A stretch of DNA of 64,000 nt from Micromonospora sp. MH99 (GCF_021442385.1 NZ_MUZA01000007.1:62001-126000), one strand, 5' to 3'. Positions 17,944 to 27,381 are shown, numbered from the stretch's first letter. Notes: a model not told the origin generated them from the letters alone. Numbers and translations: made by a program.

Positions 17944-19566
17944 TCACTCGCTGGGCCCGCGCCCCAGCAGCCGGATCTCCTCGTTGTCCAGGGCGGCCTG
18001 GAGCTCCTGGAGCACCAGGTCGTCGATCTCCCGGTTGTCGCGCAGCCGGGTCAGCTCCCGCCGCTTGTGGGCGAGGACGCCGAGGCGCAGGCGCTGGTCC
18101 AGCCGGCGTTCCTCGGCGGTACGCCCACCGCTGTCGTTGAAGTCCTCCAAGTGCCGCTGGTACTCGGCCTGCAGCCGGCTCACCGTCTCCCCCTCGACGC
18201 CGATCTCGGCGGCGACCCGGGGCAGCGCGTCCAGGCCGGCCTGGGTGGCGCGCTGGCGGGCCTGCCGGGCCTCGTCGACGCGTTCGGGGTCGCCGGTCAG
18301 CCCCGCCCAGCGCACCACCAGCGGCAGGGTGGTGCCCTGCACGAGCATGATCAGGACGATGACCAGCGCGGTGACGAAGATGATCAGGTCGCGCTCGGCC
18401 ACCGGTGTGCCGGCGGCCGTCATCGTCGGGACGGCCAGCGCGGCGGCGAGCGACACGGCGCCCCGGAAACCGGCCCAGCCGGCCACGGTCCCCACCCGCC
18501 AGTCGGACGCCGGCTGGTCGTGGTCCATCATCCGGCGGCGGCGCAGCTTCGCCGACTCGGCCGTCAGGTAGACGAACAGCAGCCGGGTGGCGACGACGAC
18601 CGGGGTGACCACCAGCACGATCGCCAGGGCCCGGCCCGGCGAGGTGCTGGAGATGCCCCGCACCGCGCGGGGGATCTGCGTGCCGAGCAGCACGAACAGG
18701 CCACCGTTGATGAGGAACGTGGACAGGTCCCAGAACGCGTACGCCAGCACCCGGGACCGGGCGCGGATCACCCGTGGACCGGCGTACGCCAGCACCAGGC
18801 CGGCCACCACGACGGCCAGCACACCGCTGGCGTGCACCGAGTCGGCGAGCAGGAACGCCGCGAACGGCGTCAGCACGCTCAGCGCCCCCTCGCGCAGCGG
18901 GTCGTCGAGCCGCTTGCGGATCAGCACCACGACGGCGCCCACCAGCAGGCCGGCGACCACTCCACCGACGCCGGCCCCGACGAACTCCTCGCCGATGCCC
19001 AGCACCCCCGGCCTGTCGCTCTGGGTGAGCAGGCCGACGGCCACCGCGAAGATCACCAGGGCGCTGCCGTCGTTGATCAGGCTCTCCGCGTGCAGGGTGG
19101 TGAGCAGCTTGCGGGGCAGGCGCTTGGCCAGGCCGGTGACCGCGGCGGCGTCGGTCGGCGCGAGGACCGCGCCGAGCACCCAGGCGGCTGCGGGGTTCAC
19201 GCCGAACGCCTGCGCGGTCAGGGACACCGTGACCATGGTGAGCACCACGAGCACCACGGCGAGCAGCCCGATCACCGGCAGGTTGGCCCGGATCTCGCGC
19301 AGGCTGATGGTGAGGCTCTCCCGGTAGAGGATCGCGGGCAGGAAGATCAGCAGCACCAGGTCCGGCTCCAGGGTCACCTCGGACAGCGGGGGCGCCAGCC
19401 CGAGCAGCACCCCGAACCCGATGAGCAGCACCGGTGGCGCCACCCGGTACCGGCCGCCGAGGGTGGTGCCGACCAGGACGGTGACGCCCAGCACCACGAT
19501 CAGGACGAGCACCTGCACGGCGTACCCCCTCGATCCCCGGCCGACGACGAACGCCGGTTGTTCCAT
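17944..19566 (-). CDS. CPA1-family Na+(K+)/H+ antiporter
   Basis: A 540-aa cation/proton antiporter of the NhaP/NHE (CPA1) type. It has about 12 helices over residues 15-430. Hallmarks are FLPAILYRESL, LGAVLAPTDAAAV (the functional Asp of the antiporter core) and HAESLINDGSALV, the conserved ND pair. A ~110-aa hydrophilic C-terminal regulatory tail contains helical, charged stretches (QAEYQRHLEDFND, LRDNREIDDLVLQELQAALDNEE). ATG follows GGGGTG. It should contribute to pH and sodium homeostasis. Confidence 0.92.
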   Translation of the reverse strand: MEQPAFVVGRGSRGYAVQVLVLIVVLGVTVLVGTTLGGRYRVAPPVLLIGFGVLLGLAPPLSEVTLEPDLVLLIFLPAILYRESLTISLREIRANLPVIGLLAVVLVVLTMVTVSLTAQAFGVNPAAAWVLGAVLAPTDAAAVTGLAKRLPRKLLTTLHAESLINDGSALVIFAVAVGLLTQSDRPGVLGIGEEFVGAGVGGVVAGLLVGAVVVLIRKRLDDPLREGALSVLTPFAAFLLADSVHASGVLAVVVAGLVLAYAGPRVIRARSRVLAYAFWDLSTFLINGGLFVLLGTQIPRAVRGISSTSPGRALAIVLVVTPVVVATRLLFVYLTAESAKLRRRRMMDHDQPASDWRVGTVAGWAGFRGAVSLAAALAVPTMTAAGTPVAERDLIIFVTALVIVLIMLVQGTTLPLVVRWAGLTGDPERVDEARQARQRATQAGLDALPRVAAEIGVEGETVSRLQAEYQRHLEDFNDSGGRTAEERRLDQRLRLGVLAHKRRELTRLRDNREIDDLVLQELQAALDNEEIRLLGRGPSE

Positions 19567-19638
19567 CTGATCGCACCCCGGTTGCCGGTTCCACAGGAAC
19601 GGGCAAGTCGCCGGGCGCGGGGCACGCGCCCGGTCGGG

Positions 19639-22600
19639 TCAGCTCGGGTCGGCGGTACGGAGGCGCGCGGTGAGCAGGCGGGCGGTACGACGGTGTCCGG
19701 CGGCTTCCTCGTCGCGGCCGAGGGCGGTGGCCAGGTCGGCGAGGTGCCCGGCCACCGGGCCGACGGTGAGCACCCCGCTGCCGGCGGCCAGTTCGCCGGC
19801 CGCCGGGCCGAGCGCGGCGGCGACGCGCTCCATGGTGGGCCGGTCGCCGACGGCGAGGGCGGCCCGGGCGGTGAGGCACAGCCGTACCTCCCGCAGCAGG
19901 TCGTGCGGTCCGTCCGGGAGGGCCCGCAGGGCCGCTCGGGCGGCGTCGCGGTCCCCCTCGGCCGCGAGCAGCAGCGGGCGGACCCACGGCTCGTGCGGTC
20001 CCCAGTCCAGGCCCGCCCAGTCCTCGTCGTCCGGCCCGGGGATCGGCCGCTGACTCACCGGCCCGAAGGCCGGTTGGTCCTGGCCCGTTCGGCCCGCGCC
20101 CGTGGACGCCAGCGGGTCGGCGCTGACGGCGTCGGCCAGGCGCAGACCGAGCAGGGCGAGTGGCAGCAGTCCGTGGGCGAAGCCCGGCATGGCGTCGGCG
20201 GGGAGCCGTTCGGCTGCCGCCCGGTACGCGGTCGCCGCCGCCTCCCGGTCGCCGTCCAACGCCCGGCGCAGCGCGGCGTACCAGCCGGTGAAGACGCCGA
20301 CCAGCGGCAGCTCGTACCGCTGGGCGAGGCGGTCGCCGGCGCGGGCGTGCTCGTCCGCGCCGGCCCGGTCGGCTCGCGCGCAGCACGACTGGACTCCGAT
20401 GAGGTGACCCAGCACCTCGAAGGTCACCAACTGGCGCGCGGCGGCCACGTCGATTAGTTCCGCGCCGATCCGGGCCCGCTCGGCGGCCAGCCCGACGCGG
20501 TGGAACGTGTGCATGAACCGCGCGTTCAGCGCGAAGGCCAGCAACCCGGGGTCGGCGACGGTCCGGGCGATCCGTTCGGCCTCGGCGGCGGCCTGGCTGC
20601 CCCGCTCACCTGTGGTGCCGCGCAGCTCCAGCGCGAGCGTGCTCAGCAGCCGGCTGCGCTGCGCCGAGCCGGTGGGGCCGAGGCCGGTCAGGGCGTTCTC
20701 GGCGGCGCGGACGATCCGCGCCGAGAGCCTGTCGTCGTCGTTGCGGGTCCAGATGGCGGGCACGTCGAAACCGGCCAGCACCTCCGCCGTCAGCCGGGGG
20801 TCACCGACCGCCTCGGCGTCGGCGATCGCCTCGGCGCGGTGGCCGCGCGCCTCGGCCAACCGGCCCGTCACGGCCAGAGCCCGCCCCAGGCCCAGCACCG
20901 CGTTCAACCGTTCGCGCCGCTCGGTCCCCCCGGCCCGGTCGTACGCGTCGACGACCTGCGCCCACAGCCGGGCCGCCTCGTGCGGGTTGCCGTCGCGTTC
21001 GGCCTGCTCGGCGGCGGTCCGGGCGTAGCCCGCGGCCCGGTGGGCGGCGGCGGGGCCGCCGGCGCGCAGCAGGTGGTGGGCGATCGTTGCGGGGTCGACG
21101 GGCTGGCGCCGCTGCAACGCCTCGGCCACGGCGGCGTGCCAGGCCGCGCGACGCGCCGCGGACAGGTCCGCGTAGAGGGTGTCGCGGACGAGGATGTGGG
21201 TGAACCGTAGTCGCCCGTCGGGCTCCCGCTCGGTCAGGAACCCGGCCTGCAACGCGCGGTCCACGGCGTCCAGCAGCTCCGCCGGGTCGCCGGTCAGCGC
21301 GCCGAGCAGCGCGGGGTCGACGTCCCGGCCGAGCACCGCCGCCTGCCGCAGCACGGTGCGGGTCGGCGGGGGCAGCTGTGCGAGGCGGTGCCGGATGACG
21401 TCACGGACCCCGGGCGGCACCGCCGCCAGCGCCGCGCCGCCCGCACCGGCGTACAGCTGGGCCAGCTCGCGGACGAAGAACGGGTTGCCGCCGCTGCGGT
21501 GGTGGATCAGCCCGACGGTGGGCGGGTCCAGCTCCCGTGCGGCGAGGGTGCGGGCCAGCTCGCCGGTCGCCTCGGGAGACAGGCCGCCGAGATAGACGCG
21601 CACCGGTTCGAGCGCGGCGGCCCGGGCCAGGGCGGCGGTCAGCTCCGGGCTGATCTCGGTGGCCCGGTAGGTGCCCAGGACCAGCACCGGCCCGGCGGCC
21701 GGCTGCGGCCCGGTGAGCAGGGCGGTGAGCAGGTCCAGCGTGTCGCCGTCGGCGCGGTGCAGGTCGTCCAGGACCAGCAGGACGGGTCCTCGGCCGGCGG
21801 CGGCGGAGACCGCCGACGCCACCGCGCGGTGCCGACGGAACCGGGCCACAGCGGGGTCACCCGTGCCACCGGTCCCGGCCGTCCCGCCGCGGTCCAGCGG
21901 CTCACCCGACCCCGGCGGCTCACCAGCCCCGGTGAGCGCGTCGGTGATCTGGGTCCACGGCCAGGCGGCCGGGGCGCCCTCGTACTCGGGACTGCGGCCC
22001 CATGCCGTGCTCCAGCCCTGCGCGGCGAGCTGTCGGGTCAGCGCCTCGGCCACTGCGGTCTTGCCGGCGCCCGGCTCCCCACTGAGCAGGGCGAGCGTGG
22101 GCCGGCCGGACCGGGTGGCGACCTGGGCGGCGTGCCGCAGCCGCTCCAGCTCCACGTCCCGCCCGACGAACGGTCGGTGCGGCGCCGTTTTCGACCCACC
22201 GTCCCGGACGGGTCCGGCCCGGTCCGGGACGGCCACGGCGGGGGCTCGGGTCAGGTGTGGCGCCTGGGCCAGGATGTCGGCCTCCAGCCGGCGCAGCTCG
22301 GGCCCCGGGTCCAGACCCAGCTCAGCCACCAGGACGGCACGGGCCTCGCGCAGCGCGGCCAGCGCCTCGCCCTGGCGCCCGGCGCGGTACCGGGCCAGCG
22401 CGAGCAGCCGCCAGGCGTCCTCCCGCAGCGGATGGCTGGCGAGGTGGGCGGGCAGGTCGGCGGCGACCTCGTCCGGACGATCCAGCGCGAGCAGCGCCTC
22501 GGCCCGCCGCTCCACGGCGAGCATCCGCAGCTCGTTCAACCTGTTGGTCTCCGCGGCGGCCCAGAGTGCGCCCGCGGCGTCCGCGTACGCGGGGCCCCGC

Positions 22601-23037
22601 CACAGACCGAGCGCCGCGTCCAGCGCGGTCAGTGCCGGCGCGGGCAGGTCCCCGGTCAGCAGCCGTCCCGCCTCGCCGACGGCCGCCTCGAAGCGGTAGG
22701 CGTCCACCGATTCCGGGGCGGCCCGCAGCGCGTACCCCGGGGGTTCGGTGACCAGGAGGCGGGGTGGCTGCCGGGGTGGCCGGTCGGGCTCCAACGCCCG
22801 GCGCAGGTCGGCGACGAAGGTGCGGATCGCGCCCACCGCGCCGTCCGGTGGGACCTCCCACAGGTCGTCGACGAGGCGTTCCACCGGCACCATGCGGCCG
22901 TGGACGATCAGCAACCGGGCCAGCACCAGGCGCTGCCGGTGACCCCGCAGCGGGACCGGGCCGCCCGCGGTGGTGGCGGTCACCGGGCCGAGCACGCCGA
23001 AGGTCACCTCCACCGGTGGCGTCGGTTGCCTGGTCAT
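19639..23037 (-). CDS. AfsR/SARP-like regulator: DNA-binding domain + BTAD + AAA ATPase + TPR-like region
   Basis: A 1132-aa regulator. An OmpR-like winged-helix domain (FGVLGPVTATTAGGPVPLRGHRQR..., about 10-105) is followed by a bacterial transcriptional activation domain (VDAYRFEAAVGEAGRLL...GLDPGPELRRLE, about 115-260). Then comes an AAA_16-type ATPase with Walker A GEPGAGKT and Walker B LLVLDDLHRADGDTLDLL, and a long helical C-terminus (about 600-1132). This is the large AfsR/SARP layout controlling specialised metabolism or local genes. TAGATT exactly 6 nt before the ATG and no ribosome site indicate a leaderless mRNA. It is divergent from the dehalogenase-like hydrolase, its most likely target. 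Confidence 0.9.
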   Translation of the reverse strand: MTRQPTPPVEVTFGVLGPVTATTAGGPVPLRGHRQRLVLARLLIVHGRMVPVERLVDDLWEVPPDGAVGAIRTFVADLRRALEPDRPPRQPPRLLVTEPPGYALRAAPESVDAYRFEAAVGEAGRLLTGDLPAPALTALDAALGLWRGPAYADAAGALWAAAETNRLNELRMLAVERRAEALLALDRPDEVAADLPAHLASHPLREDAWRLLALARYRAGRQGEALAALREARAVLVAELGLDPGPELRRLEADILAQAPHLTRAPAVAVPDRAGPVRDGGSKTAPHRPFVGRDVELERLRHAAQVATRSGRPTLALLSGEPGAGKTAVAEALTRQLAAQGWSTAWGRSPEYEGAPAAWPWTQITDALTGAGEPPGSGEPLDRGGTAGTGGTGDPAVARFRRHRAVASAVSAAAGRGPVLLVLDDLHRADGDTLDLLTALLTGPQPAAGPVLVLGTYRATEISPELTAALARAAALEPVRVYLGGLSPEATGELARTLAARELDPPTVGLIHHRSGGNPFFVRELAQLYAGAGGAALAAVPPGVRDVIRHRLAQLPPPTRTVLRQAAVLGRDVDPALLGALTGDPAELLDAVDRALQAGFLTEREPDGRLRFTHILVRDTLYADLSAARRAAWHAAVAEALQRRQPVDPATIAHHLLRAGGPAAAHRAAGYARTAAEQAERDGNPHEAARLWAQVVDAYDRAGGTERRERLNAVLGLGRALAVTGRLAEARGHRAEAIADAEAVGDPRLTAEVLAGFDVPAIWTRNDDDRLSARIVRAAENALTGLGPTGSAQRSRLLSTLALELRGTTGERGSQAAAEAERIARTVADPGLLAFALNARFMHTFHRVGLAAERARIGAELIDVAAARQLVTFEVLGHLIGVQSCCARADRAGADEHARAGDRLAQRYELPLVGVFTGWYAALRRALDGDREAAATAYRAAAERLPADAMPGFAHGLLPLALLGLRLADAVSADPLASTGAGRTGQDQPAFGPVSQRPIPGPDDEDWAGLDWGPHEPWVRPLLLAAEGDRDAARAALRALPDGPHDLLREVRLCLTARAALAVGDRPTMERVAAALGPAAGELAAGSGVLTVGPVAGHLADLATALGRDEEAAGHRRTARLLTARLRTADPS

Positions 23038-23043
23038 GGCACC

Positions 23044-23049
23044 AATCTA
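23044..23049 (-). promoter_or_regulatory. -10 element TAGATT for a leaderless start
   Basis: On the minus strand TAGATT is followed by GGTGCC and then the ATG of the AfsR-like gene (6-nt spacing). Confidence 0.55.
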
Positions 23050-23174
23050 GGCGGCCGTGCTGGCGCGCACTGATCCGGCGCTGACCGTCCGCTGATCACT
23101 GCCGGGCAGCCTCGATGACGTACGACGGCCACGGGCGTCCCGCCCGCCGGCCCCGCTCATCAGGAAGGTTTCCC

Positions 23175-24053
23175 GTGCAGCCGAGGATCAAGGGATTCGA
23201 CTACCAGCGCGTCACCGTCGCCGACGGCGTGACGCTCACCGCCGCCGTGGGTGGTTCCGGGCCACCGATCGTGCTGTTGCACGGTTTCCCGCAGACCCAC
23301 CTCATGTGGCGGCACGTGGCGGCCGACCTGGCCGCCGACCACACGGTCATCTGCCCCGACCTGCGTGGCTACGGCGACAGCGACAAGCCCGTGGACGACG
23401 ACGGCACGGCGTACGCCAAGCGGACGATGGCCGCCGACGTCGTGGCGCTGGCCGGCGCGCTCGGTCATGGGCGCTTCGCCCTGGCCGGGCACGACCGGGG
23501 CGCCCTGGTCGCGTTCCGCGCCGGCCTGGACCACCCGGAGGCGATCAGCCAGCTCGCCCTGCTCGACGTGGTGCCCACCCTGGACACGTGGGACGTGCTG
23601 CACGGCGTCAGCGCCGCGGTCGCCTTCCACCTGTACCTCATGGCGCAGCCGCCGGGCCTGCCCGAGGAGCTGATCGGCGCCAGCTCGGACGCGTTCTTCG
23701 GTCACTTCCTCGACGTCTGGACCCGCGACCCGGACGCGCTGCCGGCCGAGGTGCGTGCGGCGTACCTGCGGGCGTCCCGCGACGCGGTCACCTCGATCGT
23801 CGCCGACTACCGGGCGTCGGCCGGCATCGATGTCGTTCACGACACGGCCGACCGGGCGGCCGGCAACCTGCTGCGGATGCCGGTGACGGTGCTCCAGCAG
23901 GACTGGGGCGCCGCGCTCGGCTACGACGCGGCGGGGGTGTGGCGGGCCTGGGCTCCGGACCTGGAGCACCAGACGGTCAGCTGCGGCCACTTCATGGCGG
24001 AGGAGGCGCCGGCGGTGGTGGTCCGGGCGCTGCGCGATCTGCTCCTGCGGTGA
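23175..24053 (+). CDS. Haloacetate-dehalogenase-like alpha/beta hydrolase
   Basis: A 292-aa alpha/beta hydrolase with an Asp nucleophile. The oxyanion motif is LLHGFPQTHLMW, the nucleophile elbow AGHDRGA (Asp about 107), a second acid DVVPT (about 131) and the catalytic His CGHFMAEEAP (about 272). These are the marks of the fluoroacetate/haloacetate dehalogenase and epoxide-hydrolase group. By remembered alignment to fluoroacetate dehalogenase, several halide- and carboxylate-pocket residues are replaced (Leu after DRGA, Leu after FH), so the true substrate may be different. GTG at 23175 follows GGAAGG. It is divergent from the AfsR-like gene. Confidence 0.83.
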   Translation: MQPRIKGFDYQRVTVADGVTLTAAVGGSGPPIVLLHGFPQTHLMWRHVAADLAADHTVICPDLRGYGDSDKPVDDDGTAYAKRTMAADVVALAGALGHGRFALAGHDRGALVAFRAGLDHPEAISQLALLDVVPTLDTWDVLHGVSAAVAFHLYLMAQPPGLPEELIGASSDAFFGHFLDVWTRDPDALPAEVRAAYLRASRDAVTSIVADYRASAGIDVVHDTADRAAGNLLRMPVTVLQQDWGAALGYDAAGVWRAWAPDLEHQTVSCGHFMAEEAPAVVVRALRDLLLR

Positions 24054-24072
24054 TCCGCCGGAGCGGACGACC

Positions 24073-24091
24073 ATCTTACCGACGGTAAGAT
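24073..24091. promoter_or_regulatory. Perfect 19-bp palindrome, TetR-type operator candidate
   Basis: ATCTTACC-GAC-GGTAAGAT lies 20 nt after the hydrolase stop and about 280 nt before the next gene. TTACCGNCGGTAA is a common TetR-family operator core. No TetR gene is adjacent; the nearest is at 29304-30071. Confidence 0.55.
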
Positions 24092-24369
24092 ATCCGACAC
24101 TCTACGTCCCGACCGTGCGGGGTCGCCGGCATTCCGGCGGCCCCTCGCGCGGAGGCAGCCAACCAGCTCTGACCTGCGGAAAGGCGACGTTACACCGGGT
24201 GGACGAGAACCGGTCACCGGTGCTACACAGGCAGATACCGGCAGCCAACGACGGCGAGTCGCCCATCGACCGCCCAAGACCGCAGCCCGCGAACCGGTTC
24301 GTACGCGCGACCTGACACGACGTCGGCCGGTGGCGGGACAACGGTCCCGGTCTCGACCAAGGAGTCGCC
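24092..24369. other. Intergenic stretch before the membrane/coiled-coil pair
   Basis: I see no convincing gene here. A GTG-started frame at 24115-24315 lacks a ribosome site and family features. The last bases hold the AAGGAG ribosome site of the next gene. Confidence 0.5.
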
Positions 24370-24819
24370 GTGGGACATCCCCGCTCCCGGGCCAAGAGCC
24401 AGCCGTTCGAGGTGGCCGCCCTGGTCACGACGCCCATCTGTGGATTCCTGCTGCTCGTGCTGGACATCCGATCACCGTCGGTCCAACTGTCCATGCCGGA
24501 GCCCATCCAGCTCGGCTGGGAGGTCGCACTGATCGTGGTCGGCGTGGGCGGCCTGCTGGGCATCCTGTGGCCCGGTCGACTCTCCACCGGCCTCGGCATC
24601 GAGTTCGCGGCCGTGCTGGTGCTCGGCACCATCACCGGCATGTACACGGTGGCGCTGGTGGCGGTGACCGGTCCGCAGGGCCTCGTGGCGGCCTCGTTGG
24701 TCAGCGCCCTGCCGCTGGGCGCCTTCTGGCGGGCCGCCCTGATCGCCGTCGACCTGCGCTGCCTGGCCTACGGCCACCAGTGCGAGGCTCACCGACGGGT
24801 CGTCGGAGGTGTCACGTGA
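24370..24819 (+). CDS. Small four-helix membrane protein, unknown (holin-like pair, part 1)
   Basis: A 149-aa protein with four hydrophobic segments (about 15-34, 50-67, 74-100 and 103-128) and short polar ends. GTG follows a good AAGGAG ribosome site. Its stop overlaps the GTG of the next gene by 4 nt (GTGA). Small multi-span protein followed by a single-span coiled-coil protein recalls phage holin/tail-adjacent pairs, but no other phage gene is nearby and I cannot assign a role. Confidence 0.6.
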   Translation: MGHPRSRAKSQPFEVAALVTTPICGFLLLVLDIRSPSVQLSMPEPIQLGWEVALIVVGVGGLLGILWPGRLSTGLGIEFAAVLVLGTITGMYTVALVAVTGPQGLVAASLVSALPLGAFWRAALIAVDLRCLAYGHQCEAHRRVVGGVT

Positions 24820-25211
24820 TCTCGGCACCGGCACCCGAAGCGCCGCACTGGGTGCAGGTGCTGCTCAGTCTGCTCGGAATCCTCGGCGGCACGACAGGTC
24901 TGGCCGCCATCGCCACTGTCGTGTCGCAGCGGGGCAAGTTCAAGGCCGACGCGGCCGACACGCTGACGGAGGCCGCCCTGACGCTCGTGCAGCCCCTCCA
25001 GGTGCGGGTCAGCGAGTTGGAGGGCGAGGCGGTGAGCGCGCGATCGGAGCTGGGGCTGCTGCGCGAGCAGGTCAACCAGTTGCAGTTCCTCGTCCGGGTG
25101 CTCAACCGCACGCTCGACCGGTGGCGTGCCGCGGTGCACGCCCCGGACGCCACCCTGCGCAAGATCCGAGCGGTGGTAGCGGAGTACGAGCGGCTACCCG
25201 AGGACCGCTGA
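24816..25211 (+). CDS. Single-span coiled-coil protein, unknown (part 2 of the pair)
   Basis: A 131-aa protein with one N-terminal membrane segment (VQVLLSLLGILGGTTGLAAIATVV, about 12-35). A long amphipathic helix follows (about 45-110: LVQPLQVRVSELEGEAVS...LLREQVNQLQFLVRVLNRTLDRW) that looks like a coiled coil. It is translationally coupled to the preceding membrane gene through GTGA. Function unknown. It converges on the membrane hydrolase gene with 14 nt between stops. Confidence 0.6.
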   Translation: MISAPAPEAPHWVQVLLSLLGILGGTTGLAAIATVVSQRGKFKADAADTLTEAALTLVQPLQVRVSELEGEAVSARSELGLLREQVNQLQFLVRVLNRTLDRWRAAVHAPDATLRKIRAVVAEYERLPEDR

Positions 25212-25225
25212 CCGACTTCGCCGGC

Positions 25226-27373
25226 TCAGTCGCCGTCCGAGGAGCGCAGCCGGCAGATGAGGTCGCGTACCGCCGCCCGGAACTCGGGGTCGGACTCGCC
25301 CGGGTGATGCCCGCGCAGCGGTGGCGGCCGGCGCTGCCCCGGTGACGGCACCAGGCCCTGCGGGTCGCGCAGCCGCCGATCGACGCGGCCGGCCGGATCG
25401 GCCGCCTCCGGCGGCGGATCGCCGGGCCGGTGCGCCGCGAAGATCCAACCGCCGACCGGGTCGGTGTCCCGCCAGAGGTTGAGCCACCGCCACCCGACCC
25501 GCTCCCCCACCTCGCGCAGCGCCTTCTCGTCGAGGTAGGCCGGGAAGAGCCGGGCGTAGAGGCGGCCCAGCGGCGAGCCGTAGGTGAGCAGGGCGACCCG
25601 CCGGCGCGCGGCCGGGGGCAGCCGCAGCACCGCGAGGGCCAGCAACGCCGAGCCGTGGCTGTGCCCGCACAGCAGCACCCCGGCGTGCCGCTCGCTCAGC
25701 TGGACGATCCGGTCGGTCAGCTCCGGCACCGCGCGGTCGGCGTAGCTCGGGGGCGCGAACGGGTGGGCGGCCCGGGGCCAGAAGGTGCCCAGGTCCCACA
25801 GGATCCCGACGTACCGGCGGAACCACGCCGTCCGGTAGGCGAAGACACCACCCAGCAGCAACGCGAGGAGCACCGCGGCGAGGAGGTAGGTGCTTCCCGC
25901 GAGCCCCATCCCGACGGCTCCGGCCGGCAGCCCGAGAGACTGCCGCGCCAACTCGTCCGGTTCACGCCCGAACTGCCCGAGCAGACTGGTGGCCAGCCCG
26001 ACCACCGCGAGAGCCGCGTAGAGGGCCGCCAGCAGGCCCAGCCACTCGGTGAACCGCGCCCGGGCCACGGTCCTGGTGACCCGCCGCACCTGTCCGGCTG
26101 CCTCCGGCGGCGGCGCAGGAAAGTCGCGGGCGGTGATCGCCACCGCCGCCCGGCGACGGCGGTGCCGCGACAGGACTGTCAACGCCCCACACAGCAGCAC
26201 CGCGGCGGTCACGTGCAGGAAGAAGGCCAGCAGCGTCCAGCGGTACGGCAGCGGCGGCCCCCCGTCGCCGCGGTAGCCACCGAGCAGGATCCCCGTCAGG
26301 TAGACGAGACCGGCGGAGAGCGCGCCCGCCAGACCGACCGCGATGGCCGCGATGAGCGCCGCGCCCAGCCCTCGCGGCAGCGTGGACCGACCGCGGTGCC
26401 ACAGCACCACGCCGCTGAGCACCACCAGCAGGACCATCTGGCCGAGCAGGGCGCCACCGGCGATCCCGTCGTAGCCGGGAAGCCCCGCCGACGGCGGCCA
26501 ACCGCGCTCGTCGCTCGCGACGGCCACCACTGTCGCCACGGTCAGAACCGCCGCCAGCACGCCCGTGGCGCGGGCGGTCACCGTGGCCGTCCGGGCGGTC
26601 GCGGCCCGGTCGATCAGCCCCGGGGCGGCGAGCAGGCCCACGCAGACCACCAGGACGGCCGCGCTGAGCGTCAACAGCAGCGTCGTCACGGGCGTCGCGC
26701 CGCCACCGCGACGGGCCGCGAGGAGCAGCACGTCGAGGACGGCGAGCGCGGCGGCGACGTGGATCGCCCGCAGCCGCACCACCAGCGGCTCCACCGCCCA
26801 CAGTGGGTTGCCGGCCGGGCCGGAACGGCGGGTTCCCAGCAGTCGCAGGAACGCGACGGCAAGGATCGGCAGCAGCGCCAGGACGGCGAGCCGCTGCCCG
26901 ACAGGTCGGTCGTCGAGCCCGGCCAGGGTGTCGAAGGGCGCGCGACACGCCACCGCACCGAGACACCGCCAGGCGAGCAGGTCGAGGGCGACCCCGGCGA
27001 TGGACACCACGTACACCACCGTGAGGTTGAGCGCGAGGAGCCGGCACAGCACGGTGACCCCGGCGGCGCCGCTGCCGGTGGGCCGCATCCACACCGCCGC
27101 GTTGCTGAGCATGAACGGCAGCAGAAAGACCATGCCGAGCGTCCGGGCCACCGTGCCCGAGGGCAGGTCACCCCAGCGGTACGCCTCGAGCGTCACCCCG
27201 GTCGGGTCGGCGTCGTCGGACCCGTCGCGGCGGTGAAAGCCTCCTCGGGCGTCGCCCGCGACCTGGCGTACCCGCTCCGCGCCGAGGATGACCGAGGGTT
27301 TCGCTCCCGACACGCCGTGCACCCGCAACTCCACCACGTCGTCGCGTCGCGGTTGGTCGCTGTGCTGCGGCAT
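25226..27373 (-). CDS. Large polytopic membrane protein with C-terminal lipase-like hydrolase domain
   Basis: A 715-aa protein. The N-terminus VELRVHGVSGAKPSVIL and TLEAYRWGDL are typical of actinobacterial integral-membrane hydrolase-like proteins. About 12 hydrophobic helices follow (residues ~70-520). The C-terminal cytosolic part contains LLCGHSHGSALLALAVL, a GxSxG nucleophile elbow, and LTYGSPLGRLYARLFPAYL, as in lipases. ATG starts 8 nt after the SDR stop, so it is co-translated with that gene. It might be a membrane-embedded lipase or thioesterase; no substrate is evident. Confidence 0.72.
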   Translation of the reverse strand: MPQHSDQPRRDDVVELRVHGVSGAKPSVILGAERVRQVAGDARGGFHRRDGSDDADPTGVTLEAYRWGDLPSGTVARTLGMVFLLPFMLSNAAVWMRPTGSGAAGVTVLCRLLALNLTVVYVVSIAGVALDLLAWRCLGAVACRAPFDTLAGLDDRPVGQRLAVLALLPILAVAFLRLLGTRRSGPAGNPLWAVEPLVVRLRAIHVAAALAVLDVLLLAARRGGGATPVTTLLLTLSAAVLVVCVGLLAAPGLIDRAATARTATVTARATGVLAAVLTVATVVAVASDERGWPPSAGLPGYDGIAGGALLGQMVLLVVLSGVVLWHRGRSTLPRGLGAALIAAIAVGLAGALSAGLVYLTGILLGGYRGDGGPPLPYRWTLLAFFLHVTAAVLLCGALTVLSRHRRRRAAVAITARDFPAPPPEAAGQVRRVTRTVARARFTEWLGLLAALYAALAVVGLATSLLGQFGREPDELARQSLGLPAGAVGMGLAGSTYLLAAVLLALLLGGVFAYRTAWFRRYVGILWDLGTFWPRAAHPFAPPSYADRAVPELTDRIVQLSERHAGVLLCGHSHGSALLALAVLRLPPAARRRVALLTYGSPLGRLYARLFPAYLDEKALREVGERVGWRWLNLWRDTDPVGGWIFAAHRPGDPPPEAADPAGRVDRRLRDPQGLVPSPGQRRPPPLRGHHPGESDPEFRAAVRDLICRLRSSDGD

Positions 27374-27381
27374 CGCTGCGG

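Noticed and set aside
24115..24315. 66-codon plus-strand frame before the membrane/coiled-coil pair
   Set aside because: It has no ribosome site, no recognisable motif and a composition similar to noncoding frames.
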